Shown piece by piece: positions 1 through 10,861 of a DNA stretch of 64,000 nt. The position numbers and the translations under genes are program-made. Within the stretch, counting starts at the first letter, position 1; each line of letters begins with the position of its first letter. Origin of the DNA: Oenanthe sinensis (lineage: Eukaryota; Streptophyta; Magnoliopsida; Apiales; Apiaceae); assembly GCA_028671895.1 (NCBI GenBank), contig CM053813.1, forward strand, positions 15,128,001 to 15,192,000. The letters are read 5' to 3'. The notes below the pieces were generated by a model, which saw nothing but the letters and a program-made list of their open reading frames with translations, ran no database searches and was not told where the DNA came from.

Positions 1-560
1 GGTACAAAAAAGTACAAAATGAGATGCTTGTATACTTTATGGAAGGATGATCTGTCAAATGGATAAGTCAAACAAACTTCATCTTTTTCAAATAGGCTGA
101 GAAATTACAGTATATTAGATTTCTCCTTCAAATAGCTTATGAAGTAAATGAAAGCAGAGAGGCTTTCACTCAGAAATGGTTCAAAGAGATTGACAGAAAG
201 CTGACTCTGCACAGACAGACAAATTGATAGATGGACAAATTTTCTTTAAAATGTGTTGATGCTGAAGGAAATTATCAAGACATGGCAGTAGAAGAAAAGC
301 AAATCAAATTTCAAGAGGGTGTAGGTCATTACTTTGGATTTCAACCTATGAGTGGGAAAGTTAGTGTTATAATGTTGATGGTTTTAAAAGAACAAGAAAG
401 CAGTGCAAATGATCTGAGAGCAACTTATTGTCAAATCAAATGTTCCAATGAAGAAATGAAGAAATTAAAGAAGTATGTTGGCGAAGCTCTTGCTATTGTG
501 GAGGAAAATATGCTGAATTCATTTTTGAAGAATAATCCAACCTTTGAGAAGATTAAGTGA
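1..560 (+). pseudogene. Element B: degenerate C-terminal end of its additional ORF (aORF)
   Basis: This is the 3' end of the internal region of copia element B, whose 5' part lies left of the window. The first ~225 bases read as a lysine/glutamine-rich segment broken by stops near 51 and 99. A 109-codon open stretch follows at 231-560. It is hydrophilic, with a coiled-coil-like C-terminus (NEEMKKLKKYVGEALAIVEE). The stop lies ~110 bases before B's PPT and LTR, the place where other SIRE-type elements here end their aORF, so I read it as an aORF tail. Function is unknown. It is not a host gene: PPT and LTR follow directly. Confidence 0.6.
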
Positions 561-670
561 GATGTAATTATTTTTCCTTATAGATTTTTATACTGTTCTA
601 GATTAATTGTTTCATTCTTTAGTTTTGACATCATTAAACTTTGATTTACGCTTACATTTTATAAAGAATA

Positions 671-683
671 AATAGAGGGAGAT
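671..683 (+). other. Element B polypurine tract
   Basis: AATAGAGGGAGAT(T) directly precedes the TG of B's 3' LTR. It is the expected plus-strand DNA primer and differs by one base from the AAATAGGGGGAGAT tract of elements A, E and F. Confidence 0.8.
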
Positions 684-718
684 TGTTAGGAATATATTCA
701 TTTTATGATGTACAAAAT
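684..718 (+). repeat. Element B 3' LTR, first 35 bases (split by element A)
   Basis: The LTR starts TGTTAGGAATAT after the PPT and is interrupted after 718 by the insertion of element A. It resumes at 15745 once A and the second TSD copy are passed. Confidence 0.85.
714..718. repeat. Target-site duplication of element A, left copy
   Basis: AAAAT. The matching copy is at 15740-15744. Confidence 0.9.
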
Positions 719-2031
719 TGTTAGGTCCAAAATCATCATAGAAGGGGGGTTGAATATGATGTGATAGATTTTTCATTTAATTGTGGATTAAGTGTTTGTG
801 TTCTTGAGATATAAAAATGGTAGTAATTGAAACACAACGATTCAGGGAAATAAAGATATCTTATTAATTCCCTGAGGTGCTACACTTCTAATCAAATGAT
901 TAGATTCAATGGGTTCAATCAATATTACAACAGAAATACAGTTGGGTGTGTTTAATGTAAGGGTTTAATGGAGTCTCCCGTTTGTATGTCTTATTTGTTG
1001 AAGATGAATGAATTCCTTACTGTCTATATTAATTTCACCCATATATATTCTGTAGTCTTTTGGAAATTGATTTTCCAACAATGTATAAGTCCTTTGTTAT
1101 GCCTTGTAGAGTGTTGGTGGTGTGTAGGTGCCACATAAAAGCTTTGTTGCGCCTTGAGCCTTGGTTGCGCCTATATAAAGTTTTGTTGCGCCTATACACT
1201 TGTTCCCTTGTATAAGCGCCATAAATGCCTTAGAATCTTCAACTTAATTTTCCTTGCGCCTATAACAACTTTTCTTGTGCCTACACTATCAAAGCCTTGT
1301 CTAGGCGCCACCAAAGTACACCATGATGTTTGTGGCGCCTCAAGTACTTGGAATATACTTGATGCCCCCTTTTGTTGCGCCTGTACTAGGGGATATCCTA
1401 TGCAGGTGCCATGAAATGCCTTAGAATCATTTGTTGAACCTGTAACTTGGTTTGTTGTGCCTATGTCTCTTTGTTGCGCCTTTAGATTACCTCAAGAGTA
1501 CAGGAGCCACCAAATGTAGTAATGCTTTCCTTAAACAATTTCTTGAAGTGCTTGAAGTATTTACCACTTGGTTTTCACTCTTCTGGCTTGATCAACTGAT
1601 TTTCTTTTGATTAACCAAGACAATTCTTTTCTTGTTGTGCTGACGCTTAGTGCACTGGTCTGGTTCACAAACGATTGACACTGAATTGAATCCCTTGACT
1701 TTTGTTATGTTTCAGCTGATTAACTTTAGACTGTTGCATTGCTTCTGATCACTGAAACCCTTTGACATCTATACATAAATTATTACACTGTCTTTAGTAT
1801 GAAATCTTCTGAACTCTTATTTGTTGCTGAGTCATGAAAATTTTAATGAACTTCTCTCGCTGACGTTCAGTAAACCTTTCATCTGGAATGATCTGTAATG
1901 ATGTATGTATGATTCCTCTTTAAATGTCCTTTTGGATTCCTATGCTGCATATTAGTATTATTTGAGTGTCTTTGTTTCTTAGTTGAGTTATCTTTATCAC
2001 AATTACATACTACGTTATATTATGCTTTACA
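719..2031 (-). repeat. Element A 3' LTR (1313 bp)
   Basis: It runs from TGTTAGGTCC on the plus strand to ...CTTTACA and matches 14425-15739 over its whole length. Near its start on the plus strand is GAAGGGGGGTTGAATA, the complement of the C-rich U5 terminal motif that all SIRE-type elements here share. Confidence 0.93.
1093..1516. repeat. TTGCGCC / GGCGCCACAA palindrome array in the A 3' LTR
   Basis: About a dozen copies of TTGTTGCGCC and its near-complement GGCGCCAC(A)AA, often paired around CTATACA...TGTATAG to give hairpins. Spacing is irregular. The same motif is found in the other A LTR and in the A interior at 6815-7220, and in no other element here. Confidence 0.85.
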
Positions 2032-2045
2032 ATCTCCCCCTATTT
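2032..2045 (-). other. Element A polypurine tract
   Basis: The minus strand reads AAATAGGGGGAGAT directly before the 3' LTR, identical to the tracts of elements E and F. The ~180 bases from here to 2223 are A's 3' untranslated region with no other feature. Confidence 0.9.
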
Positions 2046-2223
2046 GGTTATTAGAGTTCGACAATTAAATCCTGTGAGAGGATAACTCAACTGATACTTA
2101 TAAGAAAAAGTAAAGTGTAGAAAGACAGGAAATAATATTAATTACATTCTGGATTGGATTTTACATTTTCAGATTTCTTTAAGTATAAGAGAAGATTGTT
2201 CCTCTAGCATGAATAAATAAATT

Positions 2224-5200
2224 TTATGATCTTCTATTTCTTTGTACTGAGTCTTGCTTATTCTTTGATCTCGTCTCAGAGAAGTGCTTTCTTAGCTCTT
2301 CTTCTTTTTGCTCTAACCTTGCTTTGACTAGATCCTTAGATTCAACTTCAAGAGTGTTGATCGGAGGTGGATCTTCTAGTTTCTTCAAAACTTCTGTGAG
2401 AAATGCAGTTGAATTTGTCTTAGAGATTGACTCGAAGGCAAGAGATTGTCTCTTTGAAAACACGAACACCGTTATTTTCTTTGGAAAGCCTTTCACTCGG
2501 TCAGTGTCATGCATAGACTCTTCTGCCAGTTTCTCCATCAGAACATCTTGAATCATCCTCAAAGCCTTCTTGTCTAATTTGACAGTGGATCTCTTAACCC
2601 TAGAAAAGATTTTCCTAATTATTTCATAATTGTTCCTTTTCATCTTTGACAGTTCGTTTTTCTTATCCACTCCATTTTTCTTGAACAAGAAGTACTTTGT
2701 TCCATTTGGCTCCATTTGAATGCAAGTTTCAGAATCTTTTATGGTTTCGAGTTCCTCAATGCCATCCTCTCTTCTCACATACACTGGATCCTGGTAGTAT
2801 CTGGTAGTCTCCATAAGATATCTTCCTGGTGTTTTTATAGCTTTATTTAGCCTGAATGCATAGATCAACTCAGTAGCCTTTAGATCTTCTTTAGTTCTGT
2901 TCTTCTTGCTTTTGAGTCTCCCTTCTACATACTGCATGAAAATTACTTGGCTTGACTCCAAACATTCATCTGAAAAAGTTAGATTGTGTAGTGTTATTGC
3001 TTTGTAGTACTTGATCACCGGTGGCTTCTCAAATGCTTCGACACCGATCTCAATAATCTTCTTTTCAATTTGATCACTCAGTATCTCATTTGTCTTGTGT
3101 CCCCCAAAGATGACTTTCCTATTCAGCATATACAACTCCATGATATTCATCTTCTCAAAGCTTTTTGTCGACAAAATTCTTGATCCTAGTGTTGTTGAAT
3201 TGATGTACATCTTCCAACCGTATTTGGAAGCACTGACTGACACGCTTGTTATCTCATCTGAAAGCACAACATGGAATTCATTAACATCTTCAAATTTCTC
3301 CCTCAAGGTTCTGAAAAAGGTCAAGGACTTCTCTGTCTTTCTTCTGATTTAGAGTTAACTCCTTCTTCTTCAACAGACTCCTTGCTTCATCCCATTCAGG
3401 ACCAACTTTGGCTTCTATGTCCTTAATTCTATTTCATCTCTCCATTGCGTGTTGAACACTTTTCCATTTTCTTCTCATCAAATCTTGAGCTTGAACTATG
3501 TCTTGAGTAACAACTTCATCTACACCAATTAGAAGACAATAATTATCAAAAACATATTCTTCAGCAAATTCTTCCTCGACATCTATTCCTGCAGCCTTTG
3601 CTATTTCCTCTATTTTCGTCTCAGTTGGAACATCCATTGGCACATAAGGTTCAAATATTTCTCCTTCCTCCAGTTTCCTCGCTCTAGGCCTATAGAAGAT
3701 ATCTGACTCCTCTTGAGCTGTATACTCCATTATCATTTCAACTCCAACATTTTCTTGTTCTCTTCTCTCCCCCTCAGTTGGGTTATCCTTCCTTCTGACC
3801 GGAGTAATCTGAGTTGTTGAAGTTGATTGAGTAGAAACGGGAACTTTCTGAGCCAGCAATTATTGGACTAATTCTTTGATTTCTTTCATTTTATTTCGCT
3901 GCTGCTCTTGCACTTCCAAGATTTTCCTTATTGAATAGTGAATTTCTGTGACTTGGGCCTCCAGATTTAGAATCCTTTGGTTGTGTGTTATGTGTGCAAT
4001 GTGTGGGGTGTTTGTTTGGCCAGTGGGTGTCTCACTACTCACTGTTAATATTTAATCACGTCCCTCAACACTCATACTCGGCTGATCAGGGTTAGGGAAT
4101 TGAAGATCACTCAGGTTTAGTGTTTCACTCATCTCAATTATAGCATCCTGATCTTCAATACCTGCAAGAAAATCCCTATCCTTTCTATAGGTATGTTGCC
4201 TCTACCCCGGACCAATGTGGACGGGGAGAACTCCTTTTTCAGGAACTGGGGGTTGAGACCCAGTGTGGTCACCACTATGGATTCTGTAATGATTGACAAA
4301 GTTGTAGAATCCGTGATGCCAGCTAAAGCCATTGAAGGCATTACTTACTCAAAGACACCCTGAACATGTTCTACTACCGAAGCAACAGATACTCTATGTA
4401 TAGAGTCCACATCCCTTCTATGGATGTGTTGACCATCCGTCTGACTTGAAAAGGTAGGGATGACCTCTTTTGTTGGAGCTAGACTTTGAATTTCCAGGGG
4501 GTCACCACCTCAGGCAATGTAGTGATTGACAATTGAGAGCTTGTGGTGACCCGCAAAGCCTGTGAAGGCACTTCCACTTGAAGTGGTGAAGCTGCTGACG
4601 CAGCTACTCCATGAATGGAGACCTCTTCCCTTCTAAAGGAGAGTTGCCTTTCCACTTCACCCACTTGGGGAGGGAAAACATCCTTAATAGAATCTGGAGA
4701 TGTTAAGTCCAGGGGGTCACCACATTTGACAATGTAATGAATGGCTCTTGAGAGTCAGTGATGCCCCCAACTGTCTGTGCAGACAGGTTCTAAATTGGAT
4801 TAACCAAAACAGTACTAGCTACTGAAGTAGCAGATTTTGTTTCCATCTCTGTTTCTGTTCCTTTACCTTTCAAGATTTTATCAATTTTAGAATTTAGATC
4901 ACTAAGGAAAAGAAATGTCTTGGAGATTGGAAAATCAGGTTCCTGGCTCACAGTTGCCTTAGGTTTAAAATTCATTTTACGACATTTTCGAGAAGGCAGA
5001 GCTGTAGGAGATATTTCAAAAATTTCCTGATTTGGTAGGGACTCACTCCTATGATCTATATCAAGGAATCATTTTCTGGTTTGAGGATATGAAGGGAGTG
5101 TTTGTTGTTCTCTGGCAGTGGTTAGAACTGGTTGGTCGTCAAGTTCATTGCCTGCTTCGAAGGCCACTGAGGGCTCTAGTGTGTACATTGTCGTTTGAGG

Positions 5201-6230
5201 CACATAAGTAGATATTGTGACAAATTCATCTTGTAGAAAAATAGAAAATTCAAAGTTCAGAAGGTACCTTCTTCCATTTGCTCATCAGAAAGGTCATAAA
5301 TGTACACATCAGTATTCTGAGGCTCTTCCACTATGTCCTCAACAACTACCTCCTCTATTGGATTTTCAGGGCTTTTCCTTTGATATTCTTCAGGAATTGG
5401 TTCTTGCTCATTTTCAGAACCAGCTTCATCTATTATTTCATCTTCTTTCTCAGTACGAGGTTCTTCTTCTGGAGTTGCTCCTCTGCTTCCTGAGTTAGTG
5501 GATTTTTCAGCTTCATTGTCCTCTTTAGATGTTGCTTTTTCTTATTCTTCTTCTTCTTCTTCAGTTGCATCTTTTTCTTCTTCTGCATGTTCTTCTTTAA
5601 CCTGTCTAAGAAGAACAAAGTAATCTCAAATGTACTCAGTCATTGGAGAAGGAGTGTACTTGTTTGGATAGTCAACCTCATTCTGTAGCAACATGATGGT
5701 TTTGAACTGTAGTGAGGGTGACTCTTCCAACGGACTGTTCTAAAACATTTGGAGTTGATCAGCTTCCAGTACTTGGTCCAACACCAGCTGCAAAAATCTT
5801 GGATACAGACAGAAGTTCTCCAATTTTGCCTGGTTCTTTATGATGTCCGCCATGATCAATTTTCCAAAATTAATTATGCTCTCAGAAGACGCTGCATAAC
5901 CAATCATCTTGTTAAACTGAGTAATCCCCTGGAAGCCACCTGTCTTCGGTGCAAAGCCATGAGACAAGATGTTGAAGAACAAGTTCCACTCCTTGGGTAG
6001 ATGATTCTTGTAAATTTTCTTCGGGAGATTATTGTTTTCCTTGGTGCAGTGTAGAAACATGAAGAAATTATCTAACTCCGTCTGAGATGGTTCTTCTTCA
6101 AAATTTTCAGTCGGCGGATGAAGTGCTCGAATGATGTTATTCTCAGTTATCCGCACTTTTTATCGTTGAATTTTACAACTAAACGCTGATATCCCATCTG
6201 CAGATGTGTTCTGAGCAGACCTGTGTACCT
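2224..6230 (-). pseudogene. Element A aORF remnant
   Basis: The reading direction is minus. The N-terminal domain (6230 to ~5740, with a frameshift near 6155) resembles the N-terminal domain of F's intact aORF. Shared features are a PTENF-like motif, KEWN/AEWD followed by a hydrophobic run, and a YPRFLQLVLDQVL helix matching MPRFLQMVLDDVL in F. A low-complexity Lys/Glu/Ser middle region (5620-4100) has many stops. Open pieces at 3860-4042 (coiled-coil-like), 3434-3859 and 2224-3324 (366 codons, globular, ending in a basic tail RSKNKQDSVQRNRRS) form the C-terminal half. I see no signal peptide or membrane segment. Function unknown. Confidence 0.75.
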
Positions 6231-6673
6231 ATCTTAGAAGATTCTTATTTAAAGGTACATCAATTGTTAGTGCATAACGGACTATCGAGTATTCATTTAA
6301 AAACCTAGCTCATCTTCCTAACTCACCTGCCTCAGTCCAATCATCTACTAAAATTGACAAATAATTAGTCTTTTTAATCTCAAAATTAACTGCCCTTTTA
6401 ATTAAAGTGAAAGGTAATTTTTACGAATTAAAATTACTAATTAATATTGAATTATTTTAGTAAATTATGAACCAAACCCTAATTTTTAAAATTACTTGGA
6501 TTTTCTGAAATTAAAATATGATAAACTCCTAGTAATTTTAAACACACTCTTAATTTTATTATAAATTTTAATCGATTTAAAATTTAACAAACACTATCCA
6601 ATCAGTTCGATATATGCAAAATTGATATTTTTAGAACCCTAACCAAAATTAATGTGACCACTTGCAAATGAAT

Positions 6674-6683
6674 GGTATATAAG
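6674..6683 (-). promoter_or_regulatory. Candidate internal TATA box upstream of the A aORF
   Basis: The minus strand reads CTTATATACC, about 130 bases downstream of the palindrome array and ~450 bases upstream of the aORF remnant. It is a weaker match than the boxes in E and D; the call rests on equivalent position. Confidence 0.4.
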
Positions 6684-6814
6684 TGGGTTCCACAAATATG
6701 ATTTTAGACTAAAAATCGGTCATGAAATGGCTTAGATTTGTTCGATTAAAAATTTTCAGATATGTATTGTTTTTCTTGTGCCTCTAATGGTGTGTGTACA
6801 ATGTGTATATTAGA

Positions 6815-7220
6815 GATCGCAACAAAAAGCCTTGTACACCTATTTATAGGCGCCACAAAAACAAAAACAAAATTTGTTAAGTATTTTTGTTGCGCCTATA
6901 CAGTGCTCACAATGTATAAGACGCCACAAAACTACTGAGCGCAACAAAAATATACTAGGCTGATTTATGTTGCGCCTCCACAGTGTATTCACTGTGATGG
7001 CGCCACATAAGGGCCTAGCGCCACAAAAATACTTAAACAACAAAATCTTAAGTATTTTGTTGCGCCTTTACAGTGGTAACTCTGTGTAGGCGCAACAAAA
7101 CCTATAGGCGCAACTTGATACCAAAGCAAAGTTTCTAAGTACTGTGTTCACTTTATGTTGCGCCTATACAGTCAAACCACTGTATAGGTGCCACTAAATA
7201 ATGAAGCGCCACATAGTACT
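6815..7220. repeat. TTGCGCC palindrome array between A pol and aORF
   Basis: At least ten copies of GTTGCGCC or GGCGCCACAA, arranged as inverted pairs. The best hairpin is at 7157-7194: GTTGCGCCTATACAGT, a 6-base loop, then ACTGTATAGGTGCCAC (16-bp arms, two mismatches). It is the same module as in the A LTRs. Confidence 0.88.
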
Positions 7221-7718
7221 TGAATAAAATCTCAAGTGCTCCTAGATTTTGCTACTAATACATAATAATATTTATTAATAATTTGAATAATTAATCAATA
7301 ATAATTAATTACTCACTAATATTATTTCACAAAATATTTATTAATAACAATAATAACATTAATTGTTAAAATTATTATCATAAATAAATTATGTTTTTTA
7401 TTATTTTACTTTATTTTAAATATAAGAATAAATATAAATATTTATCCTTTTTATTTAAAATAATTTAAAATAATATTTAAATATATAAGTGCCAAGAATT
7501 TATCAATTAAATACAAGCACTTAAATATTTTCTAAGATCAAAAGTAAATAAATACCAGATTAATAAAATTAGCAGGCATGCACAAGGTATTTATCTAACA
7601 TTTAATCTTAATAACTGGAAAATAATTTGGTAAATAAATTCACAAGTCTTAAAAATATTGAAATTAATTAACCAGTGAATTTATCAGCTTCAAATTGCAA
7701 TTATTGATTACTAACTAA
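7221..7718 (-). other. AT-rich spacer of element A
   Basis: About 500 bases of very AT-rich sequence with short TTATTAATAA-like repeats between the end of pol and the palindrome array. I see no gene or clear signal in it. Confidence 0.6.
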
Positions 7719-10700
7719 TTATTTAGTAGAATTTAACATCCCAAGTTCACAATCCAGTCTAGTGAAAGTGATTTCATCAGGTGGTTTAGTGAAGATGTCT
7801 GCAATTTTCTGCTATGTAGGTACAAAATGTAACTCTACAGTACCGTTAATGACATGCTCTCTTATGAAATGATACCTGATATCAATGTGCTTGGTCCTTG
7901 AATGTTGAACATGATTGTTTGTGATGGCTATGGCACTTGTGTTGTCACAGAATATTGGAATTTTACTCAGCAACAGTCCATAATCTTGAAGTTGGTTCCT
8001 TATCCACAGAATTTGTGCACAGCAACTTCCAGCAGCAACATATTCAGCTTCAGTTTTTGACATTGTAACTGAGTGTTGCTTCTTGCTATACCAGGACACC
8101 AATCTTCTATCAAGGAATTGACAACTCCCTGATGTACTCTTTCAATCAATCCTAAAACCTGCATAATCAGAATCTGTATAGCCAACAAGGTCAAAACCTA
8201 TATCTTTATGGTACCAAATTCCAAGATTCAGACTTTCCATAAGATACCTAAAAATCCGTTTAAGAGCTATAAGATGTGATTCTTTAGGGTCAGATTGAAA
8301 CCTAGCACACAAGCATGTAGCAAACATATTGTATGGCCTACTTACAGTTAAGTAAAGTAATGAGCCGATCATACCTCTGTAGCTTATGATGTCTACTTTC
8401 TTACCAGGTTTATCTTGATCAAGCTTAGTGGAAGTTACCATAGGGTTTTTGGCTAATTACGCATCTTCAAGACCATACTTCTTTAATAGATCTCTGATGT
8501 ACTTGGTTTGGAAAATGAAGATTCCATCTTTCCTTTGGCTTACTTGGAGTCCAAGGAAGTAATTCAGCTCTCCCATCTTGCTTATTTCATACCTACTCTG
8601 CATTAGCTTAACAAATCTACTACAAAACTGATCGTTAGTAGAACTAAATATAATGTCATCCACATATACTTGTACTAATATCATGTCATTTTTATGCATT
8701 TTATGAAATGGAGTCTTATCTATGACATCTCTAGTGAAACCATTTTCAAGTAAGAATATAGATAGAGTGTCATACCATGTCCGAGGTGCTTGCTTTAACA
8801 CATAGAGTGCCTTGAAGAGAAAGTATACAAAATCTGCAAATTCTGGATCTTCAAACCCTGAGGGTTGTTCCACTTACACTTCTTCTTCAAGCTCTCCATT
8901 AAGGAATACACTCTTCACATCCATTTGATAAAGTTTAAAGTAGGAATGCGCTGCGAATGCCAGAAATATCCTGATAGCTTCAAGCCTTGCCACTAGTGCA
9001 TATGTTTCATCATAATCTATTCCTTCTTCTTAGGAATAACCTTTAGCAACCAGTCTAGCTTTGTTCCTCGTAAGAATGCCATCTTAATCCAGTTTATTTC
9101 TGAATACCCACTTTGTGCCAATTATAGACTTGTTCTTTGGCCTAGGTACCAACTTCCAGACTTTTTGTCTTTCAAATTGATTGAGTTCTTCTTGCATAAC
9201 AATAACCCAATTTGGATCTTCTAGAGCTTCTTCCACTTTCTTTGGCTCTATTTCAGAGATAAAACCAAAGAATAAACATTCATTCTGAGAAGCACGTCTA
9301 GTTTGGACTCCAGCATCTGGATCTCCTAGAATCAACTCAAAGGGGTGATCTCTACTCCACACCCTATGCCTAGGCGCCTGATTATCAATGAAGTACTGAG
9401 TCCTGCTAGTAGATCCTTCAGTTGCTCCCCCTGAGCTGCTGCTTGGTTGAGAATGAGATTCTCTGCCACTACTAGTAGTTTCTGTGAATCTTCCACTGTT
9501 TCCACTACTAGGGTCAGAATCATCATTGTTGTTATTCTCATTTGGTGCTTGATTTTCTGTTGCAGCTTCAGGTTCTATTTCACCTTCATCTGAGTTCATA
9601 TTTTCAAACTGCAGAGTTTCAATGTCATCTGTTCTTTGTAGAATTGGGAGCTTGAGATCATCAAAAGTTACATTTATGCTTTCAATGACCTTTTTGTGTT
9701 CAATTAAATAAACCCTGTATGCCTTAGATTTTAGAGAGTAGCCAAGAAATATGCCTTCATGATCCTTGGATTCAAACTTTCCTAGATGCTCATCATCTTT
9801 CAGTACAAAGCACTTTGCTCCAAACACATGAAAGTATTTCAGTGTTGGTTTCTTGTTTGCCATCAACTTGTACGGAGTCTTGTCATGATCTTTATTTACC
9901 AGGGTACGGTTCTGAGTATAGCAAGTTATGTTGACTACTTCAGCCCAAAAGTGTCGAGGTAACTTAGTTTCATTCAGCATTGTTCTTGCTGCTTCAACTA
10001 ATGTTATGTCCTTCCTTTCTACTACTTCATTTTGTTGTGGAGTTCTGGGCACTGAATATTGTCTTGAAATCCCCTTCTCAATACAGAAATCATTTAGGGT
10101 TACAGTCCTGAATTATGTTCCATTGTCAGACCTTATTTTCCTGATAGGCAAATTAGCTTCTAACTCTATCTTCTTTATGTGATCAATAATTGTTTGAGGG
10201 GCTTTATCCTTTAAGGCTAGAAACAACACCCACGTGTACTTGAAGTAGTCGTCTACAATTACTAGTGCATATCTCTTCCTTGACATAGACATGACGTTGA
10301 CTGGACCAAATAAATCCATATGCAGAAGTTGCAGTGGTTCAGTAATGTCTGATGAATCTTTGCTTCTGTGAGATGCTTTCTTTGACTTCCCTTTTTCACA
10401 TGTTTCACATAAACCTTTTTGACAGAATTCCATATCAGGTAAACCTCTAACAAATTCCCTCCTAACAAAAGAGTTCATTGCCTTGAAGTTCAGGTGTGAA
10501 AGTTTCTTATGCCATAACTAATTGTCTCTGTTGAAGCTTTGCTATAAAAACATTGAAATTCACCTTTGCTTGTAGAGAATAAGTAAGCCACAAAGAGATT
10601 TCCCTTTCTCAAGGAGTGAAGAACAATCTTCGCATCTTTCCTATTTTGGATTGCACATCTTTCTTTTTCAAAAGTTATTTATAGCCCTTGTTAGTGAACT

Positions 10701-10861
10701 GACTGATACTTCGAAGGTTGTGCTTTAATCCGTCCACAAGAGAGATATTTTCTAGGATAACATTTCCATTTTCCAAATTGCCATATCCCGTTATGAATCC
10801 CTTGCTGTTATCTCCAAAGGTCACTATCGGGCCAGCTTTCTCAATCACATCTGATAGCAGA
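7719..10861 (-). pseudogene. Element A pol remnant (IN-RT-RNaseH, protease start lost)
   Basis: Copia pol. In order: a protease tail (TFGDNSKGF, ~10820), the integrase zinc region (LCETCEKGKS, ~10400), the IN catalytic core (HMDLFGP, IRSDNGT, then PRTPQQNEVVERK at 10052), RT with YVDDIIF at ~8650, and RNaseH with EAEYVAAGS and FCDNTSAI (7812-8102). The end reads ELGMLN just before the stop at 7719. Stops or frameshifts separate the open pieces 10113-10478, 9084-10052, 8457-8873, 8142-8441 and 7812-8102. The LDSG protease active site is absent, so the gag end and protease start were deleted at ~10861. Confidence 0.9.

Noticed and set aside
231..560. 109-codon ORF as a stand-alone small host gene
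   Set aside because: Its position just before a PPT and LTR, and its charged coiled-coil tail, fit the end of element B's aORF better.
1154..1414. Short ORFs inside LTRs and arrays (e.g. 1154-1414, 6840-7043, 14861-15058, 35918-36127, 59913-60143, 21736-22156, 32903-33323, 41966-42148)
   Set aside because: They recur in both LTRs of an element or translate repeats (such as LDLDLDLD), have no protein-like features and lie in untranslated sequence.
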